Origin: Streptomyces sp. NBC_01288
Lineage (GTDB): Bacteria; Actinomycetota; Actinomycetes; Streptomycetales; Streptomycetaceae
Reading direction: 5' to 3'
Assembly (NCBI RefSeq): GCF_035982055.1
Contig: NZ_CP108427.1
Location: 9,857,001 to 9,921,000 of the forward strand
DNA: 64,000 nucleotides
The translations under genes were made by a program, and so were the position numbers. Shown here piece by piece: positions 8,494 through 17,229 of the stretch; within the stretch, counting starts at the first letter, position 1; each line of letters begins with the position of its first letter. Below the pieces are notes generated by a model that did not search any database, had not been told where the DNA came from, and saw nothing but the letters and a program-made list of their open reading frames with translations.

Positions 8494-9118
8494 CCCCGAG
8501 CCGCGTCATCTGCCGGTCGTGCACCCGGCTGAGCACCAGCACCGAGACCGTGGCCCCGATCAGCGCGCAGAACATGTCCCACTGCGTGTCCCACACATCC
8601 CCCTGAGTGGCCAGGAACGCGTCCGCGCCGTGCCCGCCGATCACGGCCGCCGCCCACTCGAACAGCTCGAACAGGGCACTGAAGGCGAGACACGCGCACA
8701 CCGTGAGCGGCGCCAGCCAGCGGCTGCCGCGCAGAGGCGAGGCGCGGGTGAGCAACTCCCGTACCAGGACCGCCGGTACGAAGCCCTGCATGAGGTGGCC
8801 GAGACGGTCGTAGGGATTGCGGCTGAGACCGAAGGTGTCACGGACCCAGTCGCCCGCCGGCACCTCGGCGTACGTGTAGTGGCCGCCCACGGCGAGGACC
8901 AGCGCGTGCAAGGCGAGCAGACAGCACAGCAGGCCGGTCATCGGGAAGCGGCGCCAGGTCAGGACGATCACCGGGAGTCCGACGAAGACCCACACGGTCT
9001 CCAGGAACCATGTCGTGCGGTCGTGCGGATGCCAGGCGGAGAGGGCCATGCCGACGACCACCAACGCGACCATGGCGGCGGGCAGACGGCGCCGCGGTGC
9101 GGAAGCGGGAACGGACAC
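8426..9118 (-). CDS. DUF2238 (YjdF-like) membrane protein
   Basis: Inner-membrane protein of 230 residues with about six hydrophobic segments. Family signatures include YDRLGHLMQGF near residue 105, ALFELFEWAAA near residue 155 and QGDVWDTQWDM near residue 178. The biochemical role is unknown. The GTG start at 9118 is supported by AAGGGAG seven bases upstream. Both the Shine-Dalgarno sequence and the start codon lie inside a perfect 19-bp hairpin (9112-9157), which would hide them from ribosomes. An internal ATG at 9073 exists but has no ribosome binding site. Confidence 0.8.
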   Translation of the reverse strand: MSVPASAPRRRLPAAMVALVVVGMALSAWHPHDRTTWFLETVWVFVGLPVIVLTWRRFPMTGLLCCLLALHALVLAVGGHYTYAEVPAGDWVRDTFGLSRNPYDRLGHLMQGFVPAVLVRELLTRASPLRGSRWLAPLTVCACLAFSALFELFEWAAAVIGGHGADAFLATQGDVWDTQWDMFCALIGATVSVLVLSRVHDRQMTRLGVIGSYDGALPTAAVRTSTAGTR

Positions 9119-9157
9119 GATGGGGCTCCCTTGTCGTGGGGAGCCCCATCGTGTCCG
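9112..9157 (-). promoter_or_regulatory. Perfect 19-bp hairpin over the DUF2238 start; terminator or translational switch
   Basis: Arms 9112-9130 and 9139-9157 are perfect reverse complements with an eight-base loop. The hairpin lies 28 bases after the stop of the upstream co-directional gene, so it could be its terminator. It also contains the ribosome binding site and the GTG of the DUF2238 gene. No T-run follows on the minus strand, because coding sequence begins inside the stem. Confidence 0.6.
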
Positions 9158-9184
9158 AAGGCCGAAGTCACTGCATGAGTACGG

Positions 9185-10216
9185 CTACTCAGCCGGAGCG
9201 GTGGTCTTGCGCAGCGCGTTCAGGCAGCTGTCGATGGCCTGCTGGAGCTCTTCCAGACGCTGGACCATGTCGTCCTCGTAGAAGTCCTGGGCGTCGTCGA
9301 AGGTCAGCTCCTCGAACGCCTTCGTGGCCTTCTGGAGGCTGCTGTAGAACTTGGTCCGCTTCTCCTGGACGCGCAGCTCGGGGTCGGCCTCGACCGCCTC
9401 GACGACCAGGTTCTTCATCGTGTCGTAGGCCTCGGTGGCCCACCCGCCGGTGTCCTCGCCGTCCTCCAGCTCGTCGAGGAGCGACAGGTGGCGCTCGGCC
9501 TCCTGACGCAGGTCGACGGGCGCGTCGACGGTCTGGCCCGCCGGGGTCTTGATCTGGCCCGACTCGGCGATCTGGCGGACGTATCCGATCCTGTCCGCCG
9601 ACCGGCTCTCCGTCGCGACGGCCTTCTTCAGGTCGTCGGTGCGTACGACATCACGGGCCAGCTCGGACTGGAGCTCCGGGTCCTCGCGGACGCGGTCCAG
9701 GAGCGCCTGCCGGGCCGCCCGCGCGGTGGACGGGTCGGCGAGGATAGCGGCGCGCAGCGCGGTCGGGTTCTCCGCGACCTCCAGCGCCTTGGTGGGGCGG
9801 ATGCCCTCGGCCTCGGCCGCCTCGGTGATGGCGGTGCCGCGCTCGGAGGTGGCGCTGGAACGGGAGACGTAGTAGTTCAACCACACGTCGGAGTCCGGGA
9901 GTTCGACCTCCTGGCCGGGGGCCAGTTCCTCGAAGTGCGGGACGAGACCGTCGTCCGCGGCCCGGTCCCAGGCCTTGTAGTAACGCATGACACGCTCGGG
10001 GGAGCAGTCGGCGAGTTCGGCGAACTCCTTCGCGGACACCTTCGGCGTCTCGTCGGCGCTCTGCCCGCCGGGCCGGACGCTGCGCGCCACCTTGAGGCCG
10101 AACGCCCAGCCGCCGGTGCGGACGTAGGCTCCGAACTCGTGCGCGTCCCGGGCGACGAGGCCGGCGTCGTCGAGGGCGGTGAAGGACGTCTCGGCCTGGT
10201 CGATCACTACGGTCAA
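9185..10216 (-). CDS. Conserved hypothetical protein with putative DNA-binding segment
   Basis: Protein of 343 residues that I cannot name. The frame is open further upstream, but TTG 10216 is preceded by CAGGAGAG at good spacing, giving an N-terminus MTVVIDQAETSF. Residues about 65-100 read KVSAKEFAELADCSPERVMR followed by YYKAWDRAADDG. This resembles a helix-turn-helix of the kind seen in ParB/KorB-like proteins, but no nuclease or clamp domain is visible. The rest is strongly helical and acidic, with a possible coiled coil from residue 280 to the end. It lacks a signal peptide. It sits downstream of the pseudokinase gene, 96 bases apart. Confidence 0.7.
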   Translation of the reverse strand: MTVVIDQAETSFTALDDAGLVARDAHEFGAYVRTGGWAFGLKVARSVRPGGQSADETPKVSAKEFAELADCSPERVMRYYKAWDRAADDGLVPHFEELAPGQEVELPDSDVWLNYYVSRSSATSERGTAITEAAEAEGIRPTKALEVAENPTALRAAILADPSTARAARQALLDRVREDPELQSELARDVVRTDDLKKAVATESRSADRIGYVRQIAESGQIKTPAGQTVDAPVDLRQEAERHLSLLDELEDGEDTGGWATEAYDTMKNLVVEAVEADPELRVQEKRTKFYSSLQKATKAFEELTFDDAQDFYEDDMVQRLEELQQAIDSCLNALRKTTAPAE

Positions 10217-10312
10217 GGCGGACTCTCCTGGGCTTGTGATGAGGCATGGTGCGAACAGGCAGCCTATATCCACCCATTGCCGTTGGTTTGAGCGCCCGCC
10301 CTCGCGTCGCCG

Positions 10313-11953
10313 TCAGTTCGACTCGCGCCGGAAGGTCTTGAAGAAGGTCTGAAGTGCCTGGCGGTTGGCCGCGTCGTTCCATTCATCGGCGGGCGTCGTC
10401 CACCGTAGCGAGAAACTGCGCCCGCCGCCGATGAGGAAACCGCGCCCGAGCGTGCGGACCCGGTCGTCGCCGGTGCCGGAGAACCACTCCAGGTCGGCGG
10501 CCTTGTCGCCCTGGAACGTCGTGGCCTGGATGTCGCCGATCTGCTGGAAGCCCTCTGTCTGCTTCAACCCCGGCAGGACGTCGTCACGCCAGATGGCGAC
10601 CGGGTCCGGACCCGCCTGTGTGCTGTACGTCACGGCCAGCGTGCGCGGGTCGCCGCTCGCGCCGAAGGTGACCCGGTAGGCGCCGGCCGCCTGCTGGGTC
10701 TCCACCACCTTCCAGCCCTTCGGCAGCGCGACGGAGAAGCCCTGCGGTGCCTTGAACACCCGGAAGCCGGCCGGCAGCGCCGAGGCGGTGGGGGAGGGGG
10801 ACGCACTGACGGAGGGCGAGGCCGACGCGGAAGCGGACGGGGAGGCGGGGGACGTGGGTGACGGCGTGGCGGACGGGGAGTAGGCGTGACCGTCGACGTT
10901 CTCGCCGGGGGTGCCGACCGAGGCGGACGCGGACGGCAGGGGGGAGGGCTCGGTCGAGGCCGAGGTCTGAGTGCCGGGCAGTTGGTGGGTGGCGGCGAGG
11001 ACGGCGACCGTGACGGTGCCGACGGCGAGGGCGGTCCCGGCGGCCATGCCCCGGCCGCTCCAGGTGGTCCCCGCCCCGCGCACCGCGTCGTAGGCCCTCC
11101 GTAGCCGCGGCAGCGGAACCGGGTCGCGGTCGGCGTACGGGTCGTCGTCGAGGATGCGGGTGAGGGCCTCGCGGACCACCGGGCGGGTCATCCGCTCCCG
11201 GGAGTTCTTGCGCAGCAGGCTCAGTACGACCTGTGCCAGTGGTCCGGCGCGCGACGGGCCGCGCATCGGGAGCCGGTCGACGCCCTTCATCGTCGCCTCG
11301 GGGCGGCCCCGGTCGCGGAACGGCGGGTGTCCCTCGACGAGCGTGTAGAGGATCGCGCCGAGCGCCCACAAGTCGGCGGCGGGACCGATGCGTTCGTCCC
11401 GTGCCTGTTCCGGCGAGGCGTACGACGGTGCGGTGATCCGCGGGGCGAGGGTGGCGCCCGCGAGTCCGAAGCCGGTGAGGACGACCCCGCCCTGATCCCG
11501 CACGAACACCTGGCCCGGGCTGAGTTCGCCGTGGGTGATGCCCTCGCTGTGCGCCGCCTCCAGGATGTCGAGCAGTTCGAGTCCGATGCGGGCGGCCCGT
11601 ACGTAGTGGAACGTGCCCTGCTGGGCGAGGAGTTGGCCGAGCGGGGTGCCGTCGATCCAGTCGGTGACGGTCCACAGCGTGCCGGCCTCCTCGACGGTGT
11701 CCACGACCGGGGCGACCCGGGTGGGGCAGAGCAGCACCATGACGTCGGTGGTGCGCCGGATGCCGGCGGTGATCCGTCCCGCGAACTCCGCGTCCGGGGC
11801 GAAGGGGAGGGTCACCTCCGTGAGCAGGCAGGGTTGTTGGGCGATCGTGTCCTCGCCGTACCAGGAGACCCGGTTGGTCTCGCGGTGGGCGACCTCCATG
11901 GGCCGGTATCTGCCGGCGACCAACTCGTGTACGGAGACGTGCGTCTCGACCAT
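10313..11953 (-). CDS. Membrane-anchored protein kinase-like protein (predicted pseudokinase)
   Basis: Protein of 546 residues. The N-terminal domain, residues about 10-265, has the bacterial Ser/Thr kinase fold, with YASPEQ (APE-like) and ADLWALGAILYTLVEGHPPF. Catalytic residues are missing. The beta-3 Lys region reads QPCLLTEVTLP, the HRDLKPxN loop reads HGELSPGQV, and DFG reads GFG. It is therefore probably a pseudokinase. A single membrane helix lies near residues 303-323. After it come a Ser/Pro-rich extracellular linker and an outer domain of about 150 residues beginning near FRVFKAPQGFSVALPKGWKV. I prefer ATG 11953 over ATG 11959 because GAGGG is then spaced six bases upstream. The ligand and partner are unknown. 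Confidence 0.82.
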   Translation of the reverse strand: MVETHVSVHELVAGRYRPMEVAHRETNRVSWYGEDTIAQQPCLLTEVTLPFAPDAEFAGRITAGIRRTTDVMVLLCPTRVAPVVDTVEEAGTLWTVTDWIDGTPLGQLLAQQGTFHYVRAARIGLELLDILEAAHSEGITHGELSPGQVFVRDQGGVVLTGFGLAGATLAPRITAPSYASPEQARDERIGPAADLWALGAILYTLVEGHPPFRDRGRPEATMKGVDRLPMRGPSRAGPLAQVVLSLLRKNSRERMTRPVVREALTRILDDDPYADRDPVPLPRLRRAYDAVRGAGTTWSGRGMAAGTALAVGTVTVAVLAATHQLPGTQTSASTEPSPLPSASASVGTPGENVDGHAYSPSATPSPTSPASPSASASASPSVSASPSPTASALPAGFRVFKAPQGFSVALPKGWKVVETQQAAGAYRVTFGASGDPRTLAVTYSTQAGPDPVAIWRDDVLPGLKQTEGFQQIGDIQATTFQGDKAADLEWFSGTGDDRVRTLGRGFLIGGGRSFSLRWTTPADEWNDAANRQALQTFFKTFRRESN

Positions 11954-12310
11954 GGCCATCCCTCGCTGAACCCCTGGCTCTCACCTTTCCCAGAAGTACG
12001 GTGGGTGTGATGGGCTGCGTTCAATGGAAGCCCAATTCCCCGGTGTTTCTTGCCTTTTATTCAACGGCGGCGAGCAGGTGTGCGAGAAAACCGAGTCGCG
12101 GGGAGGTCCCAGGTCGGCGCTCGTGTCCCGGGGCGGGTGAATTCGCCCCGGGGGCTTCCATGGTGGAATATCGGCGCCCTACCTGGTGGTAACCGGCGGT
12201 AAACGTAGGCGTGAAGACCACGAATACACGAGTGTTTGTCGACAACGTAGTCAACGGATCTGTCCACCGGTCCGTCAACGACTCCGTGGACGAAGGGAGT
12301 TGACGCGAAG
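11954..12310. other. Intergenic region upstream of the pseudokinase gene
   Basis: About 357 bases without a convincing gene. The region is less G+C-rich than its surroundings, with patches such as TTCTTGCCTTTTATTCAA, and probably holds the leftward promoter of the pseudokinase gene. GTCCAC ... GTGGAC (near 12262-12291) could form a weak hairpin after the dehydratase stop. Short open frames here lack ribosome binding sites. Confidence 0.5.
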
Positions 12311-13279
12311 TCAGCGCAAGCCGAACCCTTCCGACCAGGCCGCGATCTCGCCGACCGTCGCGTTGCCGCCGCAGACCACGAGGCCGAGCCGGGCGCCGTC
12401 GCCGACCCGCTCCAGCACCTTCCGGGCGGCGGGCAGCAGACAGCCCGCGGCGGGTTCGGTCCACACCTTGGCGTGCTCGGCGAGGTCGAGGCAACCCTGC
12501 ACGGCGTCCCGGTCGGGGACGGTCAGCACCTCGGTGACGAGGGCCGACACATGGTCGTACGTCAGCTGCGACACGGCCGGCGCGCTGAGCGTGGTCACGA
12601 TCGACGAGGGCGTGACCGGCACCGGGCCGCCCGCCGCGAGCGCCGCGGACATGGCCTCGGCGCCCTCGGTCTCCACGCCCCACACCCGGATTCCGGGCCG
12701 CCGGGCGTGCAGGGCGGCGGCGATGCCGGCGATCAGGCCACCGCCGCCGATGCTGACCAGGACGTCGGTGAGTTCACCGGCGTCCTGCGCGAACTCCAGG
12801 CCCACGGTGCCCTGTCCGGCGATCACCACCGGGTCGTCGAACGGGTGGACCAGGGTCAGCCCCTCGTCCCGCAACCGGTTCACCAGCTGGAACGCGCTCG
12901 GCATGTCGTCGGTCAGCCGCAGCGACGCGCCCGCCGCCTCCACCAGCGCGACGGACCGCGCCGGCGCCGAACGCGGCATCACCACCGTCGCCTTCACATC
13001 GAGCGCCGCCGCCATGACCGCGAGCGCGATCCCGTGATTGCCGCCGCTGACCGCCACCACTCCGGCCGCCAACTCGCCCTCGCCCAGCGACAGCAGCTTC
13101 GCCGTCGCACCGCGCGCCTTGAAGGAACCCGTGCGCTGCAACAGCTCCAGCTTCGTCGTGACCGGGACACCGAGCAGCTCGGAGAGCCCGAAGCTCTCCA
13201 CGGTCGGGGTGCGTACGACGTGTCCGGCGATCCGCTCGGCGGCGGCTTCGATCTCCGAGATGCCGATCAAGGCAGTCAT
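12311..13279 (-). CDS. PLP-dependent threonine/serine dehydratase-like enzyme
   Basis: Fold-type II PLP enzyme of 322 residues. The PLP lysine is in TGSFKARGA (near residue 53), the substrate loop is SGGNHG, and the phosphate-binding glycine loop is SIGGGGLIAG. There is no C-terminal ACT regulatory domain, so it resembles catabolic threonine dehydratase or serine racemase rather than biosynthetic IlvA. The expected reaction is deamination of threonine or serine to a 2-oxo acid and ammonia. ATG 13279 is directly abutted by GGAAGG. TTG 13270 has better spacing from the same sequence and may be the true start. Confidence 0.87.
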   Translation of the reverse strand: MTALIGISEIEAAAERIAGHVVRTPTVESFGLSELLGVPVTTKLELLQRTGSFKARGATAKLLSLGEGELAAGVVAVSGGNHGIALAVMAAALDVKATVVMPRSAPARSVALVEAAGASLRLTDDMPSAFQLVNRLRDEGLTLVHPFDDPVVIAGQGTVGLEFAQDAGELTDVLVSIGGGGLIAGIAAALHARRPGIRVWGVETEGAEAMSAALAAGGPVPVTPSSIVTTLSAPAVSQLTYDHVSALVTEVLTVPDRDAVQGCLDLAEHAKVWTEPAAGCLLPAARKVLERVGDGARLGLVVCGGNATVGEIAAWSEGFGLR

Positions 13280-13283
13280 CCTT

Positions 13284-13312
13284 CCGGCACGGGGACAGGT
13301 GACCCGTGCCGG
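13284..13312 (-). terminator. Hairpin terminator after the AIM24 gene
   Basis: Perfect 10-bp arms (13284-13293 and 13303-13312) with a nine-base loop. It lies between the stop of the AIM24 gene and the start of the dehydratase gene, both leftward. There is no clear T-run. Confidence 0.55.
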
Positions 13313-13359
13313 TTCGACCCTTCCTCGGAAAGGACACGCAGGTCAACACGTTTCAGGAC

Positions 13360-14037
13360 TCAGTGCTGCTGGGCCTTCTGCGGAGTCTCCTCGCTGGGGC
13401 GCACGACGACGAACCCCTCGCCCTGGAGCATGAGTTGGACGGCCTCGCCGGAACCGCCGCGCAGCATCGACCCGATGGACTGCGAACGGTGCAGCGTGGT
13501 CTGGAGGTGGGCCGACCAGCCGACCACCGCGTCCGTGTCGACGAACACTGGGTACTGCGGCGAGACCGGTATGACCAGCGGGTTGCCCTCGCAGACCAGG
13601 CCCAGCTTGCCCTGCCCGGTGAAGACGCTGTTGAAGAGACCGCCGCCCGCGATGCCGGAACCCTTCACCGTCTTGATCGCGTACGACAACGAGGCGTCGA
13701 AACACAGCACGTTGCGCCCGTTCACGGTGAACTCGTCCCCGGGGTCGATCTCGACCACGAAACAGTTCTGCGCCTCGTGCGCGAACCACGCCTCGCCCTG
13801 CCCGCGCACCGCCATCAACGGCAGCCCCTCACCGGTGACCGCGCGCTTGAGCATGCCGCCCACGCCCTGGCCCTTGCGCTCGAACTGGAGGTTGCCGCGG
13901 TAGGCGATCATCGCCCCCTGGCGGGCGAGCATCTCGCCGTTGACCGCGTACCGGATGCACTTGGCATTCTCGACGGTCATGCCCGGCGCGGTGGCCGGCT
14001 GCACCATGTGCTCACTGGAAAACAGATCACCCTTCAT
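13360..14037 (-). CDS. AIM24 family protein
   Basis: Protein of 225 residues of the AIM24 (TIGR00266/DUF124) beta-rich fold, with characteristic MIAYRGNLQFERKGQGVGGM and GEGLPLMAVRGQGEAWFA segments. The bacterial role is unsettled; members often sit near TerD-type genes. Here the next gene upstream on the same strand is a TerD-CAP fusion, 66 bases away, and the two are probably co-transcribed. It has no signal peptide. Confidence 0.88.
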   Translation of the reverse strand: MKGDLFSSEHMVQPATAPGMTVENAKCIRYAVNGEMLARQGAMIAYRGNLQFERKGQGVGGMLKRAVTGEGLPLMAVRGQGEAWFAHEAQNCFVVEIDPGDEFTVNGRNVLCFDASLSYAIKTVKGSGIAGGGLFNSVFTGQGKLGLVCEGNPLVIPVSPQYPVFVDTDAVVGWSAHLQTTLHRSQSIGSMLRGGSGEAVQLMLQGEGFVVVRPSEETPQKAQQH

Positions 14038-14103
14038 GCGGGCATCCTGTCCCGGAGGATCTCATTCCGACAAGATCGCGGACGGTACGAGCGTCCCGAG
14101 CGG

Positions 14104-15477
14104 TCAGGCACCGAAGAGCTGCGTCCAGTACGTCCCCGTCTGTCCACCGCCCGCGAAGCCGATGCCTATGTGGGTGAAGTCCGGCTTGAGGATGTTGGCG
14201 CGATGACCAGGGCTGTTCATCCACCCCTCCACGACCTCGGCGGCCGACCGCTGCCCGCAGGCGATGTTCTCGCCGATCGTGCGTCTGCGCGAACCCGCGG
14301 CGGCGGCCCGGTCCCACGGCTGCGAGCCGTCGGGGGAGGTGTGCGAGTAGAAGGCGCGGGCCACCATGTCGGTGCTGTGCGCCTGCGCGGCGGCGGCGAG
14401 CAGCGGGTCTACGGCGAGTGCGCGCAGCCCGGCCCTGGCGCGTTCCGTGTTGGTCAACTCGACGACCTCCGTCGCCGTGCGGGCCAGGTTCCCTGCGGTG
14501 AGCGGAGTCGCCCACAGTGCCGTCCAGTAGACGTCACCGGAGCGGAGGTCGGCGGCCTGGGCGATACCCGCGTGCGTGAAGTCCCGTTCCAGCAGCGTCC
14601 GGCGGGCCTTCTCGGTGCGCAGGCAGTAGTCGACGAACTCGGCCGGGGTGCGCGGCCCGGAGACCAGGTGCTCGCCGATGGTGAGGTAGGCGTAACCGGC
14701 CCGGGTGACGCGCAGGTACACGGAGGTGCCGTCGCGGCTCTCGGTGCTGAGGTGTCCGGCGGCGGCCATGTCGGAGGCGTGCGCCTGTGCGGCCGAGGTG
14801 AGTCGGTGGTCGAGCGAGACCGGAGGTGAACCGGCTTTGGCGCGGGCCGAGTTGGCCAAGGTGAGGAAGCCGGTGGGGTCGGTCGTAGGGGAGGTCGAGT
14901 TGAAGTGAGGGCTGGTTGACGGTGTCGACCGAGGTGCGGGTATGGACGCCGATCGCACTGCGGCAGGAGCCGGAGCAGCGGTAGAAGCTGGAGTCGCGTC
15001 CTCGACGACGTCCACGCCGAAGTCCCGCGCGATCCCCGCGAGTCCGTCGGCGTACCCCTGCCCCAGCGCGCGCAGCTTCCAACCGGTGCCGCGCCGGTAC
15101 AGCTCGGCGAGGAGCAGGACGGTCTCCCGCTGGGGGCGTGGCGGGGTGAAGCGGGTGAGGGGTTGGCCGCCGGGGTTGGTCACGTGGAGCGTGGGGGCGG
15201 GGAGGCGTCCCAGGGAGGTGCCCGGATCGGCGGGACTGATGACGACGGTGACCCGCGCGGCGCCGGGGCGCAGGCGGGCCGGGTCGATGGTCAGGGTGTC
15301 GTCCCGCAACCGCGCACCGGGCGCCGTCGGTTGGTTGTAGAACACGAAGTCCGCGTCGCCGCCGACCTTGCCGCTCTCGTCGGTGATCAGTGCCGAGACG
15401 TCGAAGGGACCGGGCACCCACAGGGTCAGGGCGCCGCCCGGCAGGGGCAGATTGCCGCCCGGCACCAGCTCGTTCAT
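14104..15477 (-). CDS. TerD domain fused to two CAP (SCP-like) domains
   Basis: Protein of 457 residues with an unusual domain order. Residues about 1-165 form a TerD-type domain, ending in WKLRALGQGYADGLAGIARD. A Pro/Ser/Thr linker follows. Residues about 215-330 form a first, degenerate CAP domain (AQAHASDMAAAGHL, TIGEHL). Residues about 340-457 form a canonical CAP domain with SHTSPDG, TIGENIACG, SPGHRANIL and FTHIGIGF. CAP domains are usually secreted and TerD domains cytosolic calcium binders. No signal peptide is visible, so location is uncertain. ATG 15477 is preceded by AAGGGCGG. The gene neighbours AIM24, a frequent TerD partner. Confidence 0.85.
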   Translation of the reverse strand: MNELVPGGNLPLPGGALTLWVPGPFDVSALITDESGKVGGDADFVFYNQPTAPGARLRDDTLTIDPARLRPGAARVTVVISPADPGTSLGRLPAPTLHVTNPGGQPLTRFTPPRPQRETVLLLAELYRRGTGWKLRALGQGYADGLAGIARDFGVDVVEDATPASTAAPAPAAVRSASIPAPRSTPSTSPHFNSTSPTTDPTGFLTLANSARAKAGSPPVSLDHRLTSAAQAHASDMAAAGHLSTESRDGTSVYLRVTRAGYAYLTIGEHLVSGPRTPAEFVDYCLRTEKARRTLLERDFTHAGIAQAADLRSGDVYWTALWATPLTAGNLARTATEVVELTNTERARAGLRALAVDPLLAAAAQAHSTDMVARAFYSHTSPDGSQPWDRAAAAGSRRRTIGENIACGQRSAAEVVEGWMNSPGHRANILKPDFTHIGIGFAGGGQTGTYWTQLFGA

Positions 15478-15640
15478 GGCACCGCCCTTGCTGCTCGTGC
15501 CCGGTGGGGACTTCTCCGAGGGACTTCCTTGGTGGTGGACTTCGTCCTCCACTCAACGTCTCGCCAGGGCGCGAGGGTTCCCACGTGAGGAGGTGGGGGC
15601 CGGAGGGCGATGCAGCTCACCCCCCACCCCCACCGCGTCC

Positions 15641-16924
15641 TCAGTCCCGTGCGACCCCCGGCGCGACATCCTCGTAGGCCACGTTCCGTTCGGTGACGTA
15701 GGAGCCCCGGCCCGTGAGCGGTGAGCTCTGGATCGCCTTTGTCCGCTTGTCGCAGAACGCCGACTCCAGGGTGCGCGCCATCGTGTTCAGGACCGTGCCG
15801 TTGTTGGAGGTGTTGGCCAGCGCGGTGAGGCTGCGGCGGCCGTCCTTCGAGGTGAAGGAGTAGGTGTAGAAACCCTGAACCGCGCCCGTGTGGCCGTACA
15901 CCGAGACACCGCAGGACAGATCGCGGCGCCGCAGTCCGAGCCCGTACCGGGTCGTGCTGTTGACCGGGGTCCAGCGTTCCATCTGCGCGAGCTGGGCGGC
16001 GGAGGTGAGCCTGCCGCCGAGCAGCGCCGAGAAGAAGGTGTTCAGGTCGTGCGTGGTCGAGATGACCGCGCCGGCGCTCTGCGCCCAGGAGACCGTCTGG
16101 TCGGTGGCGTCGACGAGCTGTGCGCCCGCGCGGTCCGGGGTGAGGTAGCCGTGGGCGTATCGGCCCGGGATCTTGGTGGCCGGGTGGACGTAGAGGGTGT
16201 CGCGCAGCTTGAGCGGCTTAATGATGCGGTCGCGGTACTCGGTGCCCACGGAGTGGCCCGTCAGCTTCTCGATGAGCATCCCGGCGACGACGAAGTTGGT
16301 GTTGGAGTACGAGTAGGCGGCGCCCGGCGCGTTGGTGCGCGCGTGCCTGAGGGACAGCTGGACCAGCTGACGGTAGGTGAAGACCTTGTTGCGTACGGAC
16401 TCGAAGCCGGAGACCGAGCTGGCGAACATGGAGTTCGTGTAGTCGTACAGACCGCTGCGGTGGCTCAGGAGGTGGCGCACGGTGATCCGCTGGTCGGGCA
16501 GCAGCCCGGGCAGGTAGCGGTCGACCGAGGCGTCAAGGTTCAGCTTGTGGGCGTCGGCGAGTTGGAGCAGGACGACGGCCGAGAACGACTTGGTGATGCT
16601 GCCGATGCGGAAGCGGTCGGCGTTGCCGATGGCCCGGCGTGTCGAGCGGTCGTCGATGCCCGCGGCGGCCGTGCGGACGGTGCCGTGGTCGTCGATGCGG
16701 GCGATCGCCCCGGGCGCGCCCTGTGTCGTGAGTGTGCGCAGGACGGCACGGAGGCCGGCCATGTCGGGGGCGGGGAGTCCCGCCGTGTCGGGGGCCGGAA
16801 GCGGTGCCGTGCCGCTGGTTCGCGTGGTGTCCGACTCGTGGGGCGCGGCATGCGCCGGTACCGCCGCGAGCGTCAGCAGTGCGGCCGCCGACGCCGTGGC
16901 CCTGCGCACCGTTCTTGAGACCAT
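15641..16924 (-). CDS. Secreted serine hydrolase (class C beta-lactamase / DD-carboxypeptidase family)
   Basis: Protein of 427 residues with a Sec signal peptide (VSRTVRRATASAAALLTLAA then VPAHA). The active-site SxxK is SITKSFS near residue 114, the YxN motif is YSYSNTNF, and the third motif is YGHTGAVQG. These match Streptomyces R61-type D-Ala-D-Ala carboxypeptidases and esterases, acting on the cell wall outside the membrane. ATG 16924 is chosen because GGGAGAG precedes it. The frame runs further upstream but without signal-like sequence. It is divergent from the M4 protease gene. Confidence 0.88.
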   Translation of the reverse strand: MVSRTVRRATASAAALLTLAAVPAHAAPHESDTTRTSGTAPLPAPDTAGLPAPDMAGLRAVLRTLTTQGAPGAIARIDDHGTVRTAAAGIDDRSTRRAIGNADRFRIGSITKSFSAVVLLQLADAHKLNLDASVDRYLPGLLPDQRITVRHLLSHRSGLYDYTNSMFASSVSGFESVRNKVFTYRQLVQLSLRHARTNAPGAAYSYSNTNFVVAGMLIEKLTGHSVGTEYRDRIIKPLKLRDTLYVHPATKIPGRYAHGYLTPDRAGAQLVDATDQTVSWAQSAGAVISTTHDLNTFFSALLGGRLTSAAQLAQMERWTPVNSTTRYGLGLRRRDLSCGVSVYGHTGAVQGFYTYSFTSKDGRRSLTALANTSNNGTVLNTMARTLESAFCDKRTKAIQSSPLTGRGSYVTERNVAYEDVAPGVARD

Positions 16925-17229
16925 CCGGTTCTCTCCCGTTTTTCTCGGTATGCGAGATCGATCACAGTGGCGCGAGGCAACCTTCTCGCGTCCCGTCACA
17001 TCTCCACAGCTGGCGCACAGTTGGTCATTCGCTGATCACTGAGCGATACGGATTTGCCAAGTATTGCCATGAAAGCTTCGAAAACCGTTCATTTCGGCTT
17101 TACATGTGCATGGCGGATACGTGAGGGTTTCGGTTCGGGGCCCGACCAGCCCCGTGGGCGTGTTCAACCACGCCCTGTCTCAAGGCGGTTGGTGATCCCG
17201 GCCGTCTTCGTACGGAGGAGCCCTCATTC
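16925..17229. promoter_or_regulatory. Divergent promoter region between two secreted enzymes
   Basis: About 305 bases between the serine hydrolase and M4 protease genes. It is A+T-rich for this genome around 17030-17100 (GATTTGCCAAGTATTGCC, CTTCGAAAACCGTTCATTTC), as expected of promoters. A strong ribosome binding site, CGGAGGAG, lies near 17213. I see no clear operator. Confidence 0.5.

Noticed and set aside
12001..12192. Short plus-strand ORF upstream of the pseudokinase
   Set aside because: There is no ribosome binding site and no domain, and it sits in what looks like the pseudokinase promoter.
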